Source: Lobosporangium transversale (Eukaryota; Mortierellomycota; Mortierellomycetes; Mortierellales; Mortierellaceae). Taken from it: a DNA stretch of 64,000 bases. Made by a program: the position numbers and the translations under genes. Every line of letters begins with the position of its first letter. Positions within the stretch are counted from its first letter, which is position 1. The stretch is from contig NW_019028992.1 in assembly GCF_002105155.1 (NCBI RefSeq), forward strand, positions 124,001-188,000. Reading direction: 5' to 3'. Positions 24,591-37,007 of this stretch are shown piece by piece. Below the pieces are notes generated by a model. It was not told the origin of the DNA. It did not search any database and saw nothing but the letters and a program-made list of their open reading frames with translations.

Positions 24591-26876
24591 ATCTTACTTC
24601 CGCGCTTCCATCAAGTGCAACCGATCTCGGGTTAGGCCGTCCGGATCTAGGGACAAGGTCTTTCTCGAATGAGTCGTAGCTATTTTTGCTAGCAATAGTG
24701 AACGCTAATTGTCCATAACAGTTCATAGTGGCCTTGCCGCTTGATAATAAATCAGCAAACGAGGTTTGTCCTCTGATATACGTTGAAGCAAATGCTTTAT
24801 CTTTGGAAACACTCCAAAGTACATCTGTATCCTTCCAAAGGATTGATGTTGCATCTTTATCATGCTGTGTGAGGACATGGAGCGGCACAAACGGCCTGCG
24901 CATATCAAAAATTTGTACTGCAGACTCATCCTTAAAACTCGCCGCAAGCTGATAGGGCTTATGTGGACGCCACTGAACTTTGGAAGTGTATTGGGCCGTA
25001 GGAATGGTGTGGATTTCTCTTCGTTTCTCGTCTTCCATATCCCAGACCTGATACGTAAATATCGGCACGATGAAAAAAATGAGTTTCGATAATCCATCGA
25101 GGTTTTTCCTGTAGACAGGCTTCAGTAGAATAATATGCTCAAAAATACATACTTTGATTGTTCTGTCACGCCCGCCGCTAGCTAAGAACCGGCCACTTGG
25201 ATGGTAATCCAATGATGTGACAAAACCCATATGTGCCATAAATTTTTTTTCGCTTGTGCTCACATTGCGCAAGTCCCATCGCTAGTTGTGAACGCAGAAG
25301 CACAGAACGTCAGTCATACACTCAATAGCCATAGCTTTCGCAGCACCAGGAATACTTTTTTTTTTTTTTTTTTTTTTTTTTCACCTGTATATTTCCGCTT
25401 TCATATCCAGCTACAATGTCATTCATAGATACAGGGTTAAATTGAACTTCTCTCACAACGTCTTTTGCATCCATGATTATTCCCGGCCGATCGCGAATCC
25501 GGAGGTCCTGATGTTGTATATAGAAATGTGGAAAGGTCAATAACAATCCATCTTGCAACAATACTCTTCCATATCTTCTCCATGAATCCACTGAAATGCT
25601 GCTTACCCAGAGACGGATGGTGGAATCTGACGATGCGCTCAATAGAAGGTTAGGCTCCTGTGGTGAAAAGCATATACGATGAACGGATCGTGGGTGCTCT
25701 TTGATTATGCGATCTAATCGATAATTTCATCAAGTTTAGGAGCGAAGGATTTGAGTGTCCTGGTTGTTAACCATTGGTTATTAGTCGCAGGCCTATAAGA
25801 ACTATTATCGAGGTTATTTACCGATCTTGTTGTGCGTGCCGATATCCCAGATGAAAATCGGCCCATTCGTGCCAGTTGTAGCAATTTTGGCATCTCGTCC
25901 TAATAGCGCCATATTATGCATACCAACCGTGAGACTTCATCATCCACAATCCAGACTCATCCCTTCTGGGATGAGGGAAAAATAAAATAAAATAAAAATA
26001 AAATCGCTTCACATGGAAGCTAATTTATTCTCTGTTTACCCGTCGTTGGGCCCCATTTAACATCCATGCTCCCTGTAGGAGCATTCCGGCCGACCGCAGC
26101 CTTGAGGTTGATCATTTCCTCCGCTCCACTATCTGTGACGCTTAAAATTTTAATTACTGCATATGAATGGTTTACAAATAGAAAGAGAATAGTTAGGAAA
26201 AGGCACCACGCTTCATTGTTATGACTTGATAGTTGAAGTACGAGTTTGCCTTACCATCACGGCCCACTACCGCCACCATAGAATAATCCGGTGATGCTGA
26301 CAAAGCCGAGAGCGCGCCATTCGTATCGAACTTAAAGGTGCGAACGTTGCTTGCCTGTGCACCGCCCGCTCCAGTAAAAGGCTGCTGAGTAATTCCAGTC
26401 CCTGATCCCTGTAAGGTCCCTGACATTGTTCCTATCCCTACGCCTGGGTTCCCCGTTGCTGAGCTTATACTTGAGCCTCCTGTCAGGGTTGAAGAAGAAG
26501 TCATGCCTGTAGAAACATTGGTTGTTTGTGTGGAAGTTGTGGTAGGGGTTAACGTCACTGGACTTGCTAATGCAGCCGACGTGCCGGATGCAACAGTCAA
26601 GATGGTGGATCCTGATCCTGATGTCGATCCGACACCTGGCCCTTGTCCTTGCCCATGAGACTGTCCTTGACTTTGTCCATGGCTCTGTCCTGATCCCTGT
26701 GTTCCCGATCCTTTGGGCGAAGGCCGATGACGAGCATTGACGGGTCTACTCTCTGTGCTACTTGGACTGCCTAAACGTTGCGTGACGGGAAACGCGGTAG
26801 TAGTGGAAGTAACAGTACCCACGTAATATGGGATAGTGGGATCCTTCCGCAGCTTGAGCATGTCCCTGTTCATCAT
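23178..26876 (-). CDS. WDR24/Sea2-like subunit of GATOR2 (SEACAT)
   Basis: Ten minus-strand exons: 26255-26876, 26040-26156, 25822-25899, 25607-25713, 25385-25507, 25153-25281, 24598-25047, 24247-24493, 24119-24147 (a 29-nt microexon), 23178-24017. Total 913 aa. GATOR2 relieves GATOR1 inhibition of TORC1 when amino acids are present, at the vacuole surface. An N-terminal Ser/Gly/Gln-rich region is followed by WD40 blades with clear WD ends (IWD, IRLW, RWDLR, VWDME). After the propeller comes an alpha-helical region and then a C-terminal zinc RING/ribbon with paired cysteines: CSSC, CDKC, CSVC, CTQC and CPTGCGHQC. Start is the first in-frame ATG after a TAG. An upstream non-coding exon cannot be excluded. 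Confidence 0.92.
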
Positions 26877-27159
26877 GATGCAAAGCAAATTTAGGACTCT
26901 TCTCTAGACTTGCAAGTGGAAGGATTAGCCCATGGACAATCGCCCACAATTTACAAAAAAAGGTGTGACTGCTTCTTAGCACATGAAGAGCAGAATGAAG
27001 CGATCTCTTCGTTGGCTCCATTGTAGAGAAACCGGATACAATCGAGGGAACAAGGAGAGATACAAGGAGAGAACCGGGAGAAGAGTAAAAACAGGAGCTC
27101 GAAAGGCTAGAAACATCGATACATCTTTTGCTCCCATTTCTTATAAGCTTCCATTCATC
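26877..27159. promoter_or_regulatory. Bidirectional promoter between WDR24 and LisH-WD40 genes
   Basis: Divergent starts are separated by 283 bp, with no supported coding sequence between. Confidence 0.45.
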
Positions 27160-28372
27160 ATGACTTTACCAGACAGGGAACTTGTCGAAGATACAGCACA
27201 GCTGAATTTGGGGCGGGAGCGAGAGTTAAGTGCTACCAAAAGAACGTAAGATACCTTGCATCATTTAAAAGAAGTTTCTCATTAAGCAATGAGCATAGGG
27301 ATACGTATATGAATGTATGGAGTCATGCAATGTTAGTTGAATCTTTGAGTTATAATACTGTGCTTATATATATATTTATGGTATCAGCATGTCTGCCATG
27401 GCAGCTACACATACTCACGTCGGGATGAACCCTAACAGGATACGACCAACCGAAGATATCTTTAATGCCGACGATCCGCATATTCGCGAGGCAAGTTTTT
27501 TTTTTTTTTTTTTTTTTTTTCTTATGAGAGAAATAAACGCTCTTTATATTTTAGTTATCAAGTAGTTAAACGCTCATTGGGTCTCAAATTTAGGATATTA
27601 TCCGCATGATAATGCAGTATCTCTCAGATGAAGGCTATTATGCTTCGCAAATGACGATTCAAGACGAGTCAAATGTGAAGTGGCATGAGCGGGAGGAAAA
27701 CACACACGAGACGCGTCGCTTGAAGAAAGCCATTATTGGTAACGATTACTTTTGACTACAAGGTTTGAATTACATACGTGGTCGTGAACTTTTACCGAAC
27801 TCCTTGCTTTTACTTCTTGAAATTATCTAGATGGAGAATGGGCTGAAGTTGACAAGATCTGTTCAAAACCACTGTTCAAAAACCAAAAGAGCTTCTTGTT
27901 TGCGGTATACAAGCAGCAATACCTTGAATACATTGAGCATCGTGAGATGCAAAAGGTAGAACACTCTCATTAATGTCTTAACATTAACAAAAATAGCATT
28001 AAGGATATATTTCTATAATTTTTTTTTTCTTAGCATCGTTAGATGTTCGACTAACAGCATCACTATCAAATATATAGGCGTTCACATTTCTTCAAAAGCG
28101 CCTCAAACCTCTGGAGCAGCACCAGAAAACACCGATCGAATTTAAGGACCTCTGCTATCTCCTCACTACAAAATCTATCCATGATGCACCATCCTTCAAG
28201 AATTGGGAAGGTATCGCACAAGGCAGAGACAGGCTTGTCGAGCAATTCCAGAGCATGCTTGATGTCGAAAACTCTGTAAAGGATGGTATGCACTTTTTTT
28301 TTTAAAAAAAAAAAATACACTTCTACTATAAAGTAATGGCAAAATAGTGATTAGATAACTAAACTATTGTGG

Positions 28373-28416
<44 letters not shown>

Positions 28417-29923
28417 GGCTCAGTGTATGTCCCGCCCAACCGTTTGCTCAACTTACTTCGTCAAGCCGTTGCATACCAGATCGAAGTTTCCCGGTATCAC
28501 CCACGGATTTCACCCATTGTTGAAACACTCCTTCAAGATTTTTCGCCTTTTGTCATCCCAAATGCAACCAGAACAATCATGCAGGGCCACCGTGGAAATG
28601 TAAAATGTGCAGAGTTTGTGGGCATCGAAGGCCGCTCTATCGTTTCAGGGTCTAGGTATGGGATCCTTTATTTATAGAGGCGTTTTTCTCTTTATTAATC
28701 AGATACCTGTATATGTACAATGTGCTTGATTCTATTAATCCTACTGATGCCTCATGGGATGTATAATTGATTATACGGTATAGCGATAATACTCTACGCG
28801 TCTGGGACACAGAAACAGGAAACTGTCTTCATATCCTAGGGGGACACTCGTCCAGGATATGGGACGTCTCATCTAATGATGCCGGTACAACCATCGCCAG
28901 CGCTAGTGGTGATTCAACAGTCAAGATCTGGGATATCAAGGGGTCTAAAGCATCTTGTCGTGCTACTCTGACTGGCCATTCTGGTGACGTATACACTGTC
29001 AAATATGGTCCTTCTAATGTATGCTAGTGATGAATATGTATGTTTATCTGGCAAGTTACCTATTCTGAAGACTAGCCAAAGCTAGAGTCGCTCACCCACC
29101 TTTTATCTGTCTTTTAGAACTATGTTGTATCTGGTGGATACGACAAGATTGTTCGACTGCATGACTTGGCGACTGGACAGGTTATAAAGACCTTTAGTGG
29201 GCACCAACTTGCTGTGTCCAAAGTCATTCTCAATCCTATTGGTAACCTGATCGTTAGTGGATCTAAAGATAATACGATCAAATTCTGGGACTTGGTATCA
29301 GGCGTTTGTATTAAGACGATCACATCACACCTTGGAGAGGTCACGTCAGTGGCCATGAACTCGAATGGTACCCTTCTCCTTAGTAGCTCTAAAGATAACT
29401 CTAATCGTCTTTGGGATGTCCGTATGGTAAAGACAAGATCATAAAACTAGACATTTTGCATCTGTTTTAGCCTTGTTGTTCTTATTCCTTTATCCTTACT
29501 AATAACTTTATAATTAGACACGTCCACTCCGGAAGTTGAAGGGCCACCAAAATACGTCAAAGAATTTTATCCGTGCAGGATTTGCTCACAACTCATTGTT
29601 AGTAGGAGGGTCCGAGGATGGCCTCGTGTACATTTGGGATCAAGAGTCTGGCGACATTCTCCAGAAGTTACAGGGACATGAGGCAATGGTTTATAACGCC
29701 GTATGGTCACCGAAGCAGAGCATGTTTGTGAGCTCTAGTGATGACCGAACAGTCCGGACCTGGTATTATGATGGTATAGTTTTTTCTGTTTTCAAAATAT
29801 ACTTTTAGTTTTGTTTTTTGCATTTTTAATTTAGGCGTCCCACTTCTTGTACTAACTTTGTGATATTTCTTTGTTTCTCTTTTCGTTCGTTGTGTTGGGA
29901 ATATAGAAAAACGTGCGTTGTAA
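27160..29923 (+). CDS. LisH-CTLH-WD40 repeat protein, SMU1/WDR26-class
   Basis: Ten exons: 27160-27245, 27388-27490, 27594-27738, 27831-27955, 28078-28285, 28418-28655, 28784-29018, 29118-29426, 29518-29773, 29907-29923. Total 573 aa. A LisH motif (DIIRMIMQYLSDEGYYAS) and CTLH-like helices (DGEWAEVDKIC onward) fill roughly residues 65-260. About seven WD blades follow, with DNTLRVWD, DSTVKIWD, DNTIKFWD and DGLVYIWD among the strand ends. LisH-CTLH-WD proteins serve in splicing (SMU1) or in CTLH/GID ubiquitin ligases (WDR26); the N-terminal arrangement resembles both and I do not assign one. Intron 2 begins GCAAGT, a GC-AG intron. The last exon is only 17 nt (four codons and stop). ATG at 27389 is an alternative start. 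Confidence 0.87.
28375..28417 (+). repeat. T-run directly followed by A-run at a 3' splice site
   Basis: About 31 T then 11 A, ending at the AG acceptor of exon 6 of the LisH-WD40 gene. The same intron has a second smaller T10-A12 block at about 28294-28315. Confidence 0.9.
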
Positions 29924-30122
29924 TAAAAGTTGATTCTGATGCTCTAAGAAATATGTCGCATGTATGTTAGCTTTTGCTCCCATAATGAGTGTGTTCGGAG
30001 TACAAGCGCACTTTTTTTTTTTTTTTTTTTTTTTTCAATATTTTCAAGTTATACATTCTATCTTGTTTATGTTGTTTTATGATTAACCTAACAATTGCCA
30101 CGTGAAATCAATTTGTTGCAGA

Positions 30123-31753
30123 TCAGGTAATGTATTGGGCAGCAGCTGGTTGCGATAGAAACCAATCCATCACTGAGCGGTGGATGTCATCGTCATTTGA
30201 CCGCCTATCGTTATGGCTACATCTTTCCGTTTCACTAGATAAGGATAATGTAGAGCCAAATGAGCTCTCGTCAGCATAGCTCCGTGGCTGATGGAAGGTC
30301 GCTATATCCAGAGAGGGTAATGTCAGCAGAGGATTATATGGCCAATCCAATGGATGGCTCAACGCACTGAGCTTTGCTAGCCGTGAGAGCTCCATAATAG
30401 CAGTGTATCCAGCACAGGCTACAAGGATTGCTCCAACAATAGTCAGATATACACGCGAGAAAGTCGCCATAACTTGCCACACAATCGCTATCATATCACC
30501 CTGGAGAGCCTTGAAATGAAGGCGATCCGCATACGCCGGCATAAGCCGTTGTGTTAGAATTCTGACATCGCTGTAAGAAAATGTAATCAATCCACGGCCC
30601 CAGACTTGCTTTAGTGCCAAAATAACTTCGAGATACGAGAGAAAACCATCAAATTCTGGCTCGCTGACATATAGTTTATATTGTAGATGTCCAAGAAAGC
30701 GTCGTTCCAGAGTGTTTAATTCCGATGTAGTATATCGGCCACGGGAGAAGTCGGCCCATTCAGCGTTGGAGAATGTTGCATCAAAGAGATATTTATCAGC
30801 GCAAATGACAGAGACCAAAAACAGCGAAACACTTGACCAAGACTCTTGTTTTTGCTTCGTACTATTACTGTTGCCACTGTCGTTGCCACTGTTCGTTCCT
30901 ACACTTGCGTCAGTAGAATTGCTGCTGCCAATGCTCTGCGGCGTTAAAATAGATGTTGAGGAGGATGGAGAAGTTGCTGTAGAGGATGAGCAGGAAGATG
31001 TGACACTGCTCATTACGACCTCTCTGTCTTCTCGGGAGATTTCTATCATAGCAGGAAAGGTATTTGAATTGGAGCTGTGGTCATAATCAGGGCCTTGATC
31101 AAGTTTCGTCCTGCGCTTCATTACTCGTGCCAGTCGTGCTTTGAAACGATCAATATAAATGAGTGCCAGAACCAAAGTAGTGCATGACAATTGTGTCCGC
31201 TTTAGAATACGCTGAATAAAGTAAAAAGCATCACTTTCATCATCCATAGTAGTTGTATACAGCCCTTTGTCTTCCTGGTATTGTTGATTATCAGTGTCTG
31301 AAGTTTGGTACATTTGACCACCAAATAAAGAAAGTTCCCTGCCAGAAATCATGGAAGTAAAAATTGCAGCTGCGAGGTCTATTTCCCGAAAAAAGTAAGT
31401 TAGGAAAATAAATCGTTTACCACAGCACTCAACATAAATGGATTCAAAGTTTCAGATGACTAGCTAACCTATGAGGTTTAACGGAATTCGTGTGAATTCG
31501 TCTCGAGCATATCCATTGCCTTTGAGGTGGTCTAGAAAACTAGTGTACTCGCGCAGAGGTTCTGCATACTAGGGCAAGCAGGGAACGGATTGATTGACAT
31601 ATGTAAAGAAATGAGTAACATGATCTCTAAGAAAGAGTAAAACAGAAAACGCATTGTTCTCTTTACCGTTGTATCAGACATGAGAATGCGAGCCTTGTCT
31701 CGAATGGATTGCTCCTTGCGAGAATGTTTCCTTTTGCGTTGTTTTGAGGCCAT
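30123..31753 (-). CDS. Pas1/Pho80-type cyclin with a C-terminal membrane segment (CNPPD1-like)
   Basis: Exons 31667-31753, 31469-31568 and 30123-31378 give 480 aa. The cyclin box begins with DLAAAIFTSMI and contains LVLALIYIDRF, then after a long Ser/Asn/Thr-rich insert WSSVSLFLVSVICADKYL, and ELNTLERRFLGHLQYKLYV, which is typical of Pho85-class cyclins. Near the C-terminus a hydrophobic stretch (LTIVGAILVACAGYTAIM) looks like a membrane helix. A Pho80-type cyclin box plus a membrane segment is the architecture of CNPPD1 in animals, so I place it there rather than with soluble PCL cyclins. Partner kinase and process are unknown. Divergent from the ADP-ribosylglycohydrolase gene. Confidence 0.78.
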
Positions 31754-32033
31754 CGAGAAGTGGAAGCTACTTTGTAAATGTCTTTATCAAGGAAACAGAT
31801 GCGAAAGGGAAAGAAAGTGAAGGATGTAATGTTATCTAAGCTAGGATTTTTAACAGGTAATAAGTGAGTGAAGGAATATGAAGGAAAGAAACATATTCTG
31901 TTCATTGTGTTCACACGAGGTTTATTCTAATGGAATGCAAAGAGAAGAGTCTTCACACATTGCACGTGGTGTAAATATGCAATCATTGAAGAATGAGAAC
32001 TTTCATTTTCATCACTTCTGCGGTTTTCCTGCC

Positions 32034-33644
32034 ATGCCTGCACTTTCAACCCAGACTCGATCTCAGCTCAAAGACCGCATCCGCGGTTGTCTATTGGGAT
32101 CCGCAGTGGGCGATGCTTATGGCCTGGCAACTGAATTCATGACCACTGACCAGGCTGCCTGTGTTTATGGGAATGGTCCCATTGCTTTTGGTCGAGAACC
32201 AGGGTAAGGTGACAAACCAATTTTTTTTTTTCTTTTCACAAAACTCATGTTGTCCATATTACTCCGATTACTATGGTAGATATCCTGTTTGGATAGATGG
32301 TCATCGGTCCGCCTCTGATAGCAATGACTTTACGGACGACACAGACCAAATGCTTGTTATCCTTCAATCTCTGGAACATACCGCCGATGGTAGATTACAC
32401 CCCATCCACTTCTCCAAGGCGTTGCGTGAGTGGGTCGAATACGGTATTCCTGAGATTGGGACAGATCCTGGCCGTGGACTTGGTTACACTGTAGGACAAG
32501 TCTTGCGACACCCAACGTTCACCTCCAATCCTCATCGTGCTGCTTACGAGGTAGTTGTTATTCTACTCTGGTTTTATAAACGTGTCACTGTCCAATATGT
32601 GCAAACGACTTAATGTTTGATATTTTGATAAAAAAAAAGGTTTGGGACTCTGCAGGACGCAACTTGGCACCCAATGGCGCCGTGATGCGAACAGCTGTTT
32701 TAGGCATTGAATCCTTTTGGGACGAGCCACGCGTCGTGGAGAACGCTCTAGCAGCTGCAAAGGTCACTCATGCAGACCCGCGCTCTGTGCTGAGTGCTCT
32801 TCTTTCATCCGTGCTAATATCACGCCTTCTTCGAAATAGTAGTAACGACTCTAAACATGACAAATTAACGCCCTGGAATCCTAAACTCTCGGACCCAACA
32901 TATCGGCAAGGGCTTCTTGCCTATCTGCAACGTGGAACAGACCTTGGAGGTAGTAATTCTATCAATCCCATTTATGAAGATGAGACGGCAGCAAATCAAT
33001 TTCAACCAAAAGACTACAATGCGTTAGCCCAAAATCGACAGAGAAATGTGAATGAAAGAGCGTGCGCTACAAGCCGATCACAAACAAACAAGGATCGTCC
33101 ACAAGTTATTCTTCGCTCAGATATTGGTTGGTCGGGTATTGATCATGTGGGTGAAGATGAAGCCATGGGCGCATTGGCTAGGTCTGTGCTGAGAGATTAT
33201 ATATTTATGATCAAAGAGACAAATGTCGTCCCTGAAAATGATGGAGAGAATATACAAGATGTCTGGGCTCAAGAATTGGAAAGACATTGTTTTCCAAGAG
33301 ACATGGGACAATTGAATCTGGGTTGTTCTAGTGCGATGGGATATGCTTTAAAGTGCATTGGGATAGCCTACTACGGCGCTACTCGAAGTGAGGATCCGTC
33401 CCCGAGAACAAAAGAGTATACCGGTCCCTCTGGTCTCTTCCGTGGAATCATGGAGCAGGTCACTTTAGAGGCTGGTGATGCTGATACTAACGGTGCTGTT
33501 TTAGGTTCATTATTGGGGACACGTTTTGGGCTTGAAAAAGGTATTCCAGAGGGTTGGTGGACTGAGCTCCGGCATCTTAACTGGCTTGAAGAGACAATTG
33601 ACAGATATGCAGAGCGCGTTCTGGATAGCTATGAACGCCAATAA
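32034..33644 (+). CDS. ADP-ribosylglycohydrolase family protein
   Basis: Exons 32034-32203, 32280-32550 and 32640-33644 give 481 aa. The family hydrolyses ADP-ribose bonds on proteins or small molecules using two magnesium ions. The opening DRIRGCLLGSAVGDAYG and the metal ligands TDDT (75-78) are diagnostic. The second ligand cluster DADTNGAVLGSLLG lies near the C-terminus. Longer than bacterial members because of an insert between about residues 230 and 330. Start: ATG 32034 puts the family motif close to the N-terminus. In-frame ATGs reach back to 31878, so a longer N-terminus is possible. Substrate cannot be read from the sequence. Confidence 0.9.
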
Positions 33645-33757
33645 ATTGAAGTAAATGCTTTCTTTTTTTAAAAAAAAAATATTATTGTTAAAGTGATTAA
33701 GCTGTAAAACAAATATTATTAAATGATTAGGCTACAAAACAAATTAAGAGCATTATT

Positions 33758-35327
33758 CTAAGCTGTGCGATCCCATGGTTTTGTAATGACTTGAAGAATA
33801 GCCCTATCAAAAGCCGGTGGATTGTCGAGATAGAGATGATGGCCTGCATTAGGGATTCTCATTAAAGCAGTCGGTACATTCATTGTTTTCCTGGCTTTCT
33901 CGGCAGCTTTGTAGTCCATCCAGTCGCTTTCTCCGTCTATCGAGCCATTTACAAAATCGAGACGATGTTAATAAGTTGCACTTATATTAGTCGTTCAAAA
34001 ATCGAGGATTATGAGATGAGCAAAAAAAAAGACCAACATACATAAAAAGACTGTAGGCATTTTAATGTCCTTCATTCGGTTCATAAGGGGCCAGCGGGCA
34101 TATGCACCTGGCGCTAGGATGGTTGCAAGTGCATATTCGCCACTACCACTCTTGGAAGAAATATGATAGATGTAATTATTCAAGTCTCTTTGCTCATCCT
34201 CTTCAAGGTACGCAAACCGGCGAGACGTGTAAGCAGCAACGAGTGAAGGGCCAAATGGTCCTGTAAAGCGCATAATGGACTGTGGGGTAATGTTGCGCTC
34301 CCACGCTCCCATCGCGAGTCTCCGTATCCAAGTGGTTGATGGGGTTGCGGAGGAGGCGGCCTTAGGGCCATTCTGAACCTGGGCACTTGTCTCTTCTGAA
34401 GTACCATCCTGCGAGGGTGGATTCGGAAGAGGGGCACTTTGTGCTGCCGGATTTTCTGGAATACCAACTGTCAAAAACAAAATAGACAAAATAGGTGATG
34501 GCATTTTAGAATCACCATTGGTGTAGTTTCCTGGGTTCACGTGATCTGGTCATCATCAGCTCCTTACCTGGACTGACAAGAACTAGCTTTTCAACTCTCT
34601 GGGGATACTTTAGGGCATAAGCCGTCGAGAGATAACCTCCTAATGAATGTCCAACAAGAACCATCTTTTCAATTCGTTGAATTTGTCGCCATTCTTCCAA
34701 TCCCTCAATGAAAAAGTCTTCGGAGTTCCTGACGACTTCCTTCATCGATGACTTGGATGTGTGCTTGAATTTGAAGTCGGGTCGAGAGCTACCCCCCATC
34801 CCCAACCAATCAATAGCATAAACCTTAGAGTTGGGTATTTGACTCAAGCTGAGGTAGTTGCGAAAAAAGAAGCCTAATCCAGCGCCATAGCCATGGCAGA
34901 CCACAATAGCTCGCTCACCTGGTGCGGGTGGCGAGATCATGGATGTATCATCTTTATCTGTGGCTGTCTTCATATCAAGATTTGTCTGAGCAATAGGAGT
35001 GCGTCCTTGATCGTCTGTTTCCATGTCCTTACGTTCGATTCCTTCATTTGAAGTATCAACAGCAGCAGGATTGGAGTTTTGATGGATGATGAGTGTGTTT
35101 ATGAGGCGGTTCTTGCCAGAGAGTTGAACAAGACCCACACGGGCCACTGTAGATGATTTTTCCGCATCAGAGGAGGCGACACCTTTAAATGAGAAGAATT
35201 GAAGTCGAGAGAGTAAACGAGCTTCCGCGATCTGAGCTTGTTCCTTATTTGATCGACCCCACCATGTCTGGAAGGCACCCCAGCGGGAAAAGAGTTCAGG
35301 AGCAGGAGGAAGAGATTCCGCGGGCAT
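33758..35327 (-). CDS. ABHD4/5-Ict1-type alpha/beta hydrolase (lipase/acyltransferase)
   Basis: Exons 34568-35327, 34042-34467 and 33758-33936 on the minus strand make 454 aa. Oxyanion-side motif HGYGAG, then GHSLGG with the nucleophile Ser228, and C-terminal GHHLYLD, which supplies both the catalytic His and the H-x4-D acyltransferase motif (His428 to Asp433). FTGPFGPSLV and DLNNYIYH are characteristic of the CGI-58/ABHD5-Ict1-Cld1 group. Members in yeast act on lysophosphatidic acid or cardiolipin. Ser228 is present, unlike animal ABHD5, so the protein should be an active lipase. The first ATG in this frame is 35327; the open frame runs further upstream without another ATG, over purine-rich leader DNA. 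Convergent with the ADP-ribosylglycohydrolase gene, 113 bp apart. Confidence 0.9.
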
Positions 35328-35858
35328 GATTAGGAAGCGGAATCGGGGACGGACGAGAAGGCGTGAAATGGCGGCGATGGTGATGATAATTAAATAACAA
35401 TAAGAATATATAGAAAAGAATTTGCCTAAAGGAATAGATATCGATGGATCAAGACCAGTAGAGTAACAAGCTGAAAAAAAGACGAAGACGAAGAAGTAGA
35501 AAAGGTGGAAGGAGACAAAGGCGGTAGAAATCGAAGTCGAAGAAGAAAAAGATAAAGAAGACAAAAAGCCGAAGGAGATGTATTTATTTGGATTCAGTAG
35601 AATAGGAATGTAGAAAGGCCTTTTTTTTCCTTTTTAAAAATGCAGATGCCAAACACACGCAATCGATCGTTTTTTTTTTTTTTTTTATCTGTGTTATTGT
35701 ATTATTATAATAATTATTAAATAACTACTATTAATATCATAGACTGAATTGAACTAAAATATGATTTTGTAAAGAAAAATGCTTACATCTGATTCATCAG
35801 ATTTGCATTCTTTGTTGCATTCTAGTCTAGTTCATTGTCGTCATTCAACGATTTAGTC

Positions 35859-36704
35859 ATGCCTCGTCGCGCTCAGGATCCTATAGCAGAGCACTCTGAT
35901 TCGCTATGTGAATATATGAATGGACATCCAACGACAGTTCTTGCATATGCTCGTTACTTTGGAGAATATCCTACTGCCACAAAAGCAACTATGACAAGTA
36001 TTGATCAGGACGGATTCGATATAATTTGTGAAGATAGTGGTGAGGAAAGAGAAGTCAGAGTCACCTTTGGCCAATCCATGTTCGCTGTTGGTCAGGTCAA
36101 ACATACACTCACAACTCTTGCGAAAGAAGCAGAAATTGCGTTACGTGGAAGAGATTCAAGCAATCAGGTACTTTATATGAAATAATGGCAAGATTCCTAC
36201 AGCAGTGTTTAATATATAAAAGTGCCGAAAAGTGAGAGAGATAACTACTCGATGTATTTATATTGACAATGAGCTTGATTTGTTTCCAAACTAAATCGGT
36301 CATCCACCCATTTATTAATCTTTATTTAGGGATTGATGCCTGATAGCCCATCAGCAACACTTCCGGAAGGCAATCTGCTGTCAACGCTGCTCCTTATAGG
36401 AGGATTGACAGCATTCTATCTTGAATTTTACCCCAATACAACAAATTCTTTCTTACAATGGATTTTAAAGACTGTTGGTGCTGCTTGGATTCATCGCTTA
36501 GTGTTGTTGATCACGGGATTGCACTGTTTTGAATCACTAGTCTCACTCTATTTCACTGTAATCGTGGGCAATGGCTTCTTCAGTTTACTTGACATTATTC
36601 AGTGGTTCATCTTGATTTCCCTCTTTGGCTACCCCTGTTTATTCCATCTTATCGCGTTGGCGAACCGGCAACGAAACAAGCAAAGCAAGCAAAAAACAAA
36701 TTAA
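35859..36704 (+). CDS. DUF2470-type protein with C-terminal membrane helices
   Basis: Exons 35859-36167 and 36330-36704 join in phase 0 to 227 aa. The first exon has the DUF2470 look: EHSDSLCEYMNGHP, then ATMTSIDQDGFDI and VRVTFGQ, a fold otherwise found next to heme-related flavin reductase domains. The second exon encodes about three or four hydrophobic helices (LLSTLLLIGGLTAFYL, IHRLVLLITGLHCFES, LDIIQWFILISLFGYPCLF) and a Lys/Gln-rich tail. I know this architecture only as an uncharacterised fungal membrane protein. No function is assigned. Confidence 0.8.
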
Positions 36705-37007
36705 AATATTCTCGATATTTTATATCCTAATCATAGTGTACTTATTTGCTCCGGCTGATACTTGGTCTCTGAGATATGTAAACTAAACCAGAACATTGGT
36801 TCGGCCAAGCCAACGACAGCGCCTTCACCAAACTTGGCATGGGAGCACTTTTAGTTTTAGCTCATATACGATTACTTAACATTTGGGTATCAGCAGAAAA
36901 TCGCTGTGGCTGTCTTTAACAGTCACAATATTGAATAAAAAAAACGTCTCTCTGTTGCCACTTTTTTTCTTTCCAAACTCGATTCTAATCATTTATTGTA
37001 TACTCAG
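36705..37007. other. Intergenic spacer upstream of THO2
   Basis: About 300 bp holding the 3' end of the membrane protein gene and the THO2 promoter. No gene seen. An AG directly precedes the THO2 ATG at 37008, so a non-coding 5' exon with an acceptor there is possible. Confidence 0.4.

Noticed and set aside
35328-35564. N-terminal extension of the ABHD hydrolase with a membrane helix
   Set aside because: The frame is open but has no ATG upstream of 35327, and the sense strand there is a C/T-rich leader.
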